From contig JAQJZZ010000015.1 in assembly GCA_030077755.1 (NCBI GenBank), positions 62,001 through 126,000 of the forward strand: a stretch of DNA of 64,000 bases. The letters are read 5' to 3'. Under the pieces are notes generated by a model that searched no databases, was not told where the DNA came from, and saw only the letters and a program-made list of their open reading frames with translations. A program made the translations under genes and the position numbers. The stretch comes from Filosporella fistucella. Taxonomy: Eukaryota; Ascomycota; Leotiomycetes; Helotiales. Numbering within the stretch: the stretch's first letter is position 1; each line of letters opens with the position of its first letter. Below are positions 59,289 through 64,000 of the stretch, piece after piece.

Positions 59289-61665
59289 TTACAACAATAA
59301 CCACTGCGTCTGTTTACATGGATTTTCCTCAGTCCATTTCCTAATCCTCTTCACCATCCATCCAGATTTCCACGCAACCTCTCCACTATCATTTGGTGGC
59401 ATATACTTCCCAAGGCGAAATGACATTCCCAGCTTACATTTATTATCATAAAAAACAAACTGGAAACAATCTTTCTTCTCCTCGCAAACGTTTCGACAGT
59501 TCTCGAAGCTTTCATGTGCAATCTTTTCAGCAGGTGAGTATTTGGCTTCGGTATCATCCTCTCTTTGATTCCGCTCGTCTTGTTCCTTCTTCTTTCTCTG
59601 AGCTTCTTCTACCTGTTTCTTCCTCGCTGCTACCTGCTCTGGGGTTTGTTTGATAGGCGCATCGTCTTGCTTCTTCTTAGTCTGTGCCTCCTCTTGTTCT
59701 GCTTTCTTCTTTTCCTCGTCTTCTTTCTTTTTTCCCTCTATCTTCAGCTCTTCATCTGTCTTTCCCTCGTCCTCCTCTTCTTTCTTAATTTCTTCTTCAT
59801 CGAATTTTCTCTGCTCCTCTTCTTCTCTCTTTTCCTCCTCCGTCTGGACTTCATTCTCATCCTGTCTTTTCTCGAGGCGTCTCGGATTAGTCGGAATATC
59901 GCGAGGACGGGCGGGTCCGGCGGACTTCAAAGGCGTATTCGGACTGAGCTGGGCAACTTTCAACAGCGGTGTTTCCAAAGGCTCCTCGAGGTCTGTGGGA
60001 GACGTCAAATTGTGCAATTCCTTGAATTTTCTCTCTGCTTCAATTCTCTGCCTTTGAGATTCCGCTTCTGCAATTAGTTTTTGCTTTTTTGTATCTGCTT
60101 TGTGCTTCTGAGCCTCTAGCTTCTGCTTCTCCGCATCAGCCTTCTGCCTTTGTGCCTCTGCCTTCTGTTTCTCCGCATCTGCTTTCCTTCCCTCCTCGAC
60201 CTGTTTAGCTTTCAATTCCGCTGCCAGCTGCTTGGTCTTCGCTTCCTCTTTTACTTTCCGTCTCGCCTCTACCTCTAGATGCTTCGCCAAGCTGTACTCC
60301 GTCCCATGTGATAAATTATCCCAATTGTCTCGTGATTCCGTAAGATGAGGTTCGACAAACTGAAAATAAAGATCCGAAAACATTGTTGCCTATGTCTGTC
60401 AGCGATGCGATTTGGAGAAAAGTTCACCTTACATTAGGACTTTCCAGAAGGAGTTCCCTCCTTCTTTCGTATCTCCACACACTGCTAATCTCGTGGGGAA
60501 GTATATGATGCATTGTCACGACCGCCTGACACCAATGATTATTGGGGCCATATGTAAACGTTGTCGGTTTATACCCGTTCAACAGCGGGTGTGCAACCGA
60601 GATCTCGACACCCTTCTCCTTCAATGCGATACCCAGGGCAAGATCTCCGCAGCAAACCCCCTTCATCTTTGTATCCCAGCTTGCTGCCAATCCCTGGGGT
60701 TGCTCAGGCCCCAGAAGTTTATTCATCGCTGCATTGCTCAACACATACCCTGATCCACCATGAGCGAATGCAGTGTCTCCGATTACGACGCTGCTACCAA
60801 TATAGAATGGTTTTCTCGAGTCAAGTTTTGACAACCACTCTGCAAGGTTATCCCAGAAGACATATGAGTCCGTTTCAATGAAAACATACCATCTGGCATC
60901 AGGTCGCATTTCAAACGTCTCTTCAACCATATGTATGAACTTGTATTTATCCAATTTCCATCCACTACGGCCATCTCCCTTCTTCTTCTCTTCTTGGAGC
61001 TCAAGTATATCCTGGCCGGTGGTTTGATATCGACGAATATCTCTGTATATAGCAAAATCTGGATCGGAATTCTTGAGGTTTTGATCGACATTTCGTAGAG
61101 CGTCATTGATAAGAAAAGGCCCGATTGAACCTTGAGCGTCAGAGAAGAATAGAATATCGCGAGAATCAAGATATCGGAGTGTCGTTCCAACTTGAATCGC
61201 TAATTGTGACACTTCTTGAGCCCCGGTCTTGAATATGATGATGATTCCTTCATCTCGCAGCTTCGCGATGATTTCTTGTTCTCGGGTTATCTTCTGGGAA
61301 GATGTATGATATTGCGTGCTATCGATTTCGGGGATTTTGGGTGCAGGACACGACGGGGTTGCTGTGTGTAATTCGGTCGTCGTGGTAGTGGTGATCACTT
61401 GTTGCATCGACGTCACCAATCTGATTGCGGTGGTCGTGATTGACTTGGTAGAAGGAATGCATTCTGGCGACTTGAAGTGAATGATGGAAGTCGGACTTTG
61501 AATAGGTTGTTGCACACTGCGATTGAGATATTGAGCCCAATCATCGCTGTCGAAATGGACGTGGGGTAATCTATGAACGGGACTGTAATAATATATCATA
61601 GATCCAAACAAGATTAACAAAAGAAGTATATTGCCTGGCAACCGCCGAGCAAGAAAATGGAACAT
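59289..61665 (-). CDS. GT31/DUF604-type glycosyltransferase with coiled-coil insert and C-terminal PAN-like domain
   Basis: Golgi-type II membrane glycosyltransferase, 777 residues; exons 61665-60433 and 60389-59289 join in frame (ESPN|ATMFSDLYFQF). A short cytosolic start and one membrane anchor (NILLLLILFGSMIYYY, residues about 11-27) lead to a Thr-rich stem. The catalytic domain follows, with IIIIFKTGAQEV, RDILFFSDAQGSIG, WYVFIETDSYVFWDNLAEWL (ETD at 264-266 in place of DXD) and GSGYVLSNAAMNKLLG. After EISSVWRYERRRELLLESPN and SDLYFQFVEPHL comes about 260 residues of Lys/Glu/Gln-rich heptad sequence (about 440-700). The last 72 residues (FENCRNVCEEKKDCFQFVFY...KCKLG) look like a Cys-rich PAN/Apple-type domain. 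The sugar and acceptor are not known. Confidence 0.82.
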
Positions 61666-62057
61666 TACGGCGGCATGAGAACTTTGGAAGAGGAAAAGTT
61701 ATGGACAATCATATTGATGAAGCAGAGAACAATGTGGGAGAGATGGAATGTTAATCAATGCAAGGAGCGTGGTTTTGAACAGCTTTCACGGAGGAATGCG
61801 AGAGACTTATTGACACTTGTTTTGGAGTTACTTTTGATGAATGCTGATTTTATTGGATTTGACGAAACGGAGTACGCCATGTCTGAGATGATGAGATAAT
61901 TTTCGTTGCTTTTGGAAGCAGGGACGACGGGATATGCCAGACGAAGTGATAGATTTCAGGGGAAACGAGGGACTCGGTCGATCAGTGGAATCGACCGCGC
62001 TCGAATATTCTAAATTTGGGAACTGTGTTGAAGATAGGAGAGCAGGAAACATAGTGG
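61666..62057. other. Upstream region of the glycosyltransferase
   Basis: Lies between the glycosyltransferase start (-) and the 2EXR-like relic (+). The frame at 61,657-61,899 overlaps the glycosyltransferase start and has no family features. No clear regulatory site is seen. Confidence 0.35.
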
Positions 62058-63110
62058 GTGTCATACTTGAACGGGAGTGTCACATGTTTTGGTGCTCAAG
62101 CGCGAAACCTGGAATGGGTAATTTATAACGAATCTCAAGCCATTTTCTTCCCCTTGGTCCATCTCCTTTCGACAACAATTGTCACCGTCCTGCTAATATT
62201 GACTACAACATCAATCGCAATCACGTTAAGGATATATTTTATCACTCGCTGGAGTACAAAAAGTAGGGCTTCATATCGCTTTTCTCACGAAGCCCTTCCT
62301 GAAATTCCAATGATGGAGTCGATCACCATCCAACCCTCTTCACTTCTGTGACTTCCCCTAGAGATACGACAACTGATATGGCAAGAAGTCGTGACAAGAT
62401 TTGAGGATTTCTATCCTAATATTGAAAGGTTCCCTGAGAACAACGACAACGTCAAGTCCCCGAATGGTCCAATATCTCAATATTCAATCCAGGGTACATC
62501 ATGTCCCTCGCATGCACTTGCAAGCAGATCAAAAGCGAGGTACTTCAACTCTACTTTGGGTAGAGCACAATAAACTTCTTCAACACCGACGTTATGTTTC
62601 GGTTCCTGAGTAGAGCTAGCGACGACATGCGCGAATACATATGAAAAATTGAAGTTATTTGGCGGGGGACTAAAGCAGAACGAGCATTTGAATTATTAGG
62701 ATACTGCAGGAATCTCCGGACTCTGGGGATCATGTTGCTTAGACCCAAACCCATATACAAATACTTTCCCAATGAACCGCAACCCCGTGAAAGCGATCCT
62801 TCGAAATACCAGGTGCAGAGCAACTGCTAGGTACTCGAGGACTATTGAAAAGAAAACGGGTTCAAATTTCCGAATGCGAGTGCCTGAATATATGCAGAGA
62901 TATCGCTCCCTCCGAACGTCTGGACACCACAATCAAAAAGATGCCGTATAATCATGCCCTTCACGCCTCTTACCCAGAGAGGTGTGGAATTCAACCTTAC
63001 TGGCCAAGGGAGCTGCTCAGAGAGTTTAGGAACAAGTTGGCAGAAAAATGCTTCAGACGACAGAAGTGGCCGAAAGCAGTCGCGTTGATATGTAAACTTG
63101 AAGATGGGCA
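62058..63110 (+). pseudogene. Relic of a 2EXR/F-box-like domain gene
   Basis: The family phrase LPLEIRQLIWQEV, typical of fungal 2EXR (DUF7730-like) proteins, begins at 62,352, directly after an in-frame TGA (62,349-62,351) that likely was CGA. Upstream in the same frame is a membrane-helix-like stretch (TTIVTVLLILTTTSIAITLR). Downstream, after a probable intron or frame change near 62,490, the text reads MFRFLSRASDDMREYI, TGA (62,642-62,644), KIEVIWRGTKAERAFELLGY and CRNLRTLGIMLLRP, ending at TAG (62,828-62,830). More weakly similar sequence runs to about 63,100. The stops that replace Arg fit C-to-T change. No functional protein can be made. Confidence 0.7.
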
Positions 63111-64000
63111 CTGGTGGGGTTTGATAATATGCTCTTTCTGGTACAAATACATGGAAAGGACAATACACGGTGCATGGCTAAGCATCACGAACTTTTCAGT
63201 CCTTGTGGGAAGGGGCCCAATCTTCGATTTATGGGAGCAGAGAGAATTTGTTGGAATCTTGTTATACAGTTCTTCAGGATTATGGGCTCTTCTTTTGCTA
63301 TTTTGTTTTCTGATCAGATCATGTAGCTTCACCGCATTGGGAATACACAGCGATACACTCCTTTCCTTTCTCAGCAGATACACAGTCCATATGTTAGCAT
63401 AGCTCAATCATTTGCAGAATTGATAGAATTCAGCTGATGGATCTCAATACTCGGTCAATGAGATTCCAGTCTCAGCCTCAGCCTCGTGGCTGCCTGCCTC
63501 TCGTTTTATCCTTGGCGTGAACCATGCCGGTAAAACCTTCCCTAAAGAAAGAACCACCAAATATTCACCATCTGCACTTCATCTGATCATTCAGGTATAT
63601 TACAAATATTGAACTCATGCTGCACAAAGTATTGAGAGTATCAGACAAACCCCATAGCTTTCTTTATTCCAGTTCCAGGTTCAATTGTCAAACCTAGCCT
63701 GTACCCCACGAATCCACATTCAACGCTACCTCCGCCCCACACCTACAGCTTGCCTTCACCACTTCTGTTCAGCGATAACCGACCCGAAGCATACCTACAG
63801 CAGTGCAGGCCGACATACTTACATCGCACCTTTATCATGCCCCCGCCACCTTCAAACAAGAGAATCAGACGGAAACGCGCAACTCCAAGAACAAGAAAAC
63901 ACCCAGATGATGTTTGGGAGAGAACCCTACAAGTTCTGCGATTTACGCCGTTGAATTCCTCCAACTCCAATACCAGCACTTCCAACAGCAAGGCGGCGAT
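63111..64000. other. Right end of window, no supported gene
   Basis: Open frames at 62,845-63,402 and 63,685-63,954 show no domain. The last 300 bases are CA/CT-rich like a fungal 5' leader, so a + strand gene may start just beyond the window. Confidence 0.35.

Noticed and set aside
59565..60077. 170-codon + strand Leu/Phe/Ser-rich frame resembling membrane helices
   Set aside because: Antisense of the Lys/Glu-rich coiled coil of the glycosyltransferase; such pairs arise from GAA/AAG codons read backwards.
62349..62351. Programmed stop-codon readthrough at TGA CTT
   Set aside because: The known fungal readthrough context is UGA CUA, and further stops and frame changes follow, so decay is the simpler reading.

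Overview
This window looks like nuclear DNA of a filamentous ascomycete. Genes are interrupted by short introns (mostly 42-90 bases) with GT..AG ends. Repeated DNA carries heavy C-to-T/G-to-A decay typical of repeat-induced point mutation (RIP). The family mix (CorA-like proteins with a fungal GMN variant, Zn2Cys6 regulator, rhodopsin-domain membrane protein, 2EXR-type relic) fits Pezizomycotina. The overall style suggests Leotiomycetes such as Sclerotiniaceae, but that placement is an inference.

Region 1 (1 to about 12,050) is an AT-rich repeat block with no live gene. A decayed Ty3/Gypsy chromovirus (2561-9143, + strand) has both LTRs and recognisable remnants of zinc knuckle, protease, reverse transcriptase, RNase H, integrase and chromodomain. 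It sits inside an older inverted copy of the same family (1-2560 and 9149-9734). A back-to-back pair of LTR pieces lies at 11,390-11,690. Composition changes abruptly near 12.05 kb.

Region 2 (12-25.8 kb) carries an L-type amino acid permease (-), a CorA-like membrane protein with a broken N-terminal half (+), a seven-exon protein kinase of 1000 residues (+), a gene-poor 2.7 kb stretch and an orphan RGG-box protein (-).

Region 3 (27-53.6 kb) is ordinary gene space: BTB protein (+), tubulin-folding cofactor D (-), short-chain dehydrogenase (+), DUF4291 protein (+), acetamidase/formamidase (-), rhodopsin-domain membrane protein (+), a proline-rich thioredoxin-transglutaminase fusion (+), MFS sugar transporter (+), alpha/beta hydrolase (+) and Zn2Cys6 transcription factor (+). 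The transporter, hydrolase and regulator are adjacent and on one strand, so they could be a small catabolic unit, but nothing in the sequence proves this.

Region 4 (53.6-64 kb) is richer in decayed genes: a broken multi-exon unknown gene (55.3-56.5 kb), an amino acid permease pseudogene (57.5-59.2 kb) and a 2EXR-like relic (62.1-63.1 kb). One intact glycosyltransferase (59.3-61.7 kb, -) has a long charged coiled coil inserted before its C-terminal cysteine-rich domain.

I see no CRISPR array, rRNA, tRNA or prophage, and no convincing complete biosynthetic cluster. The most unusual items are the thioredoxin-transglutaminase fusion, the glycosyltransferase with the coiled-coil insert, the orphan RGG protein with its CCCCTACTGGG-type repeats, the repeated DVGGLL motifs in the rhodopsin-domain protein, and a GC-rich dispersed repeat of about 70 bases with a 34-base identical core. 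Exon boundaries were worked out by hand from splice signals and reading-frame continuity.
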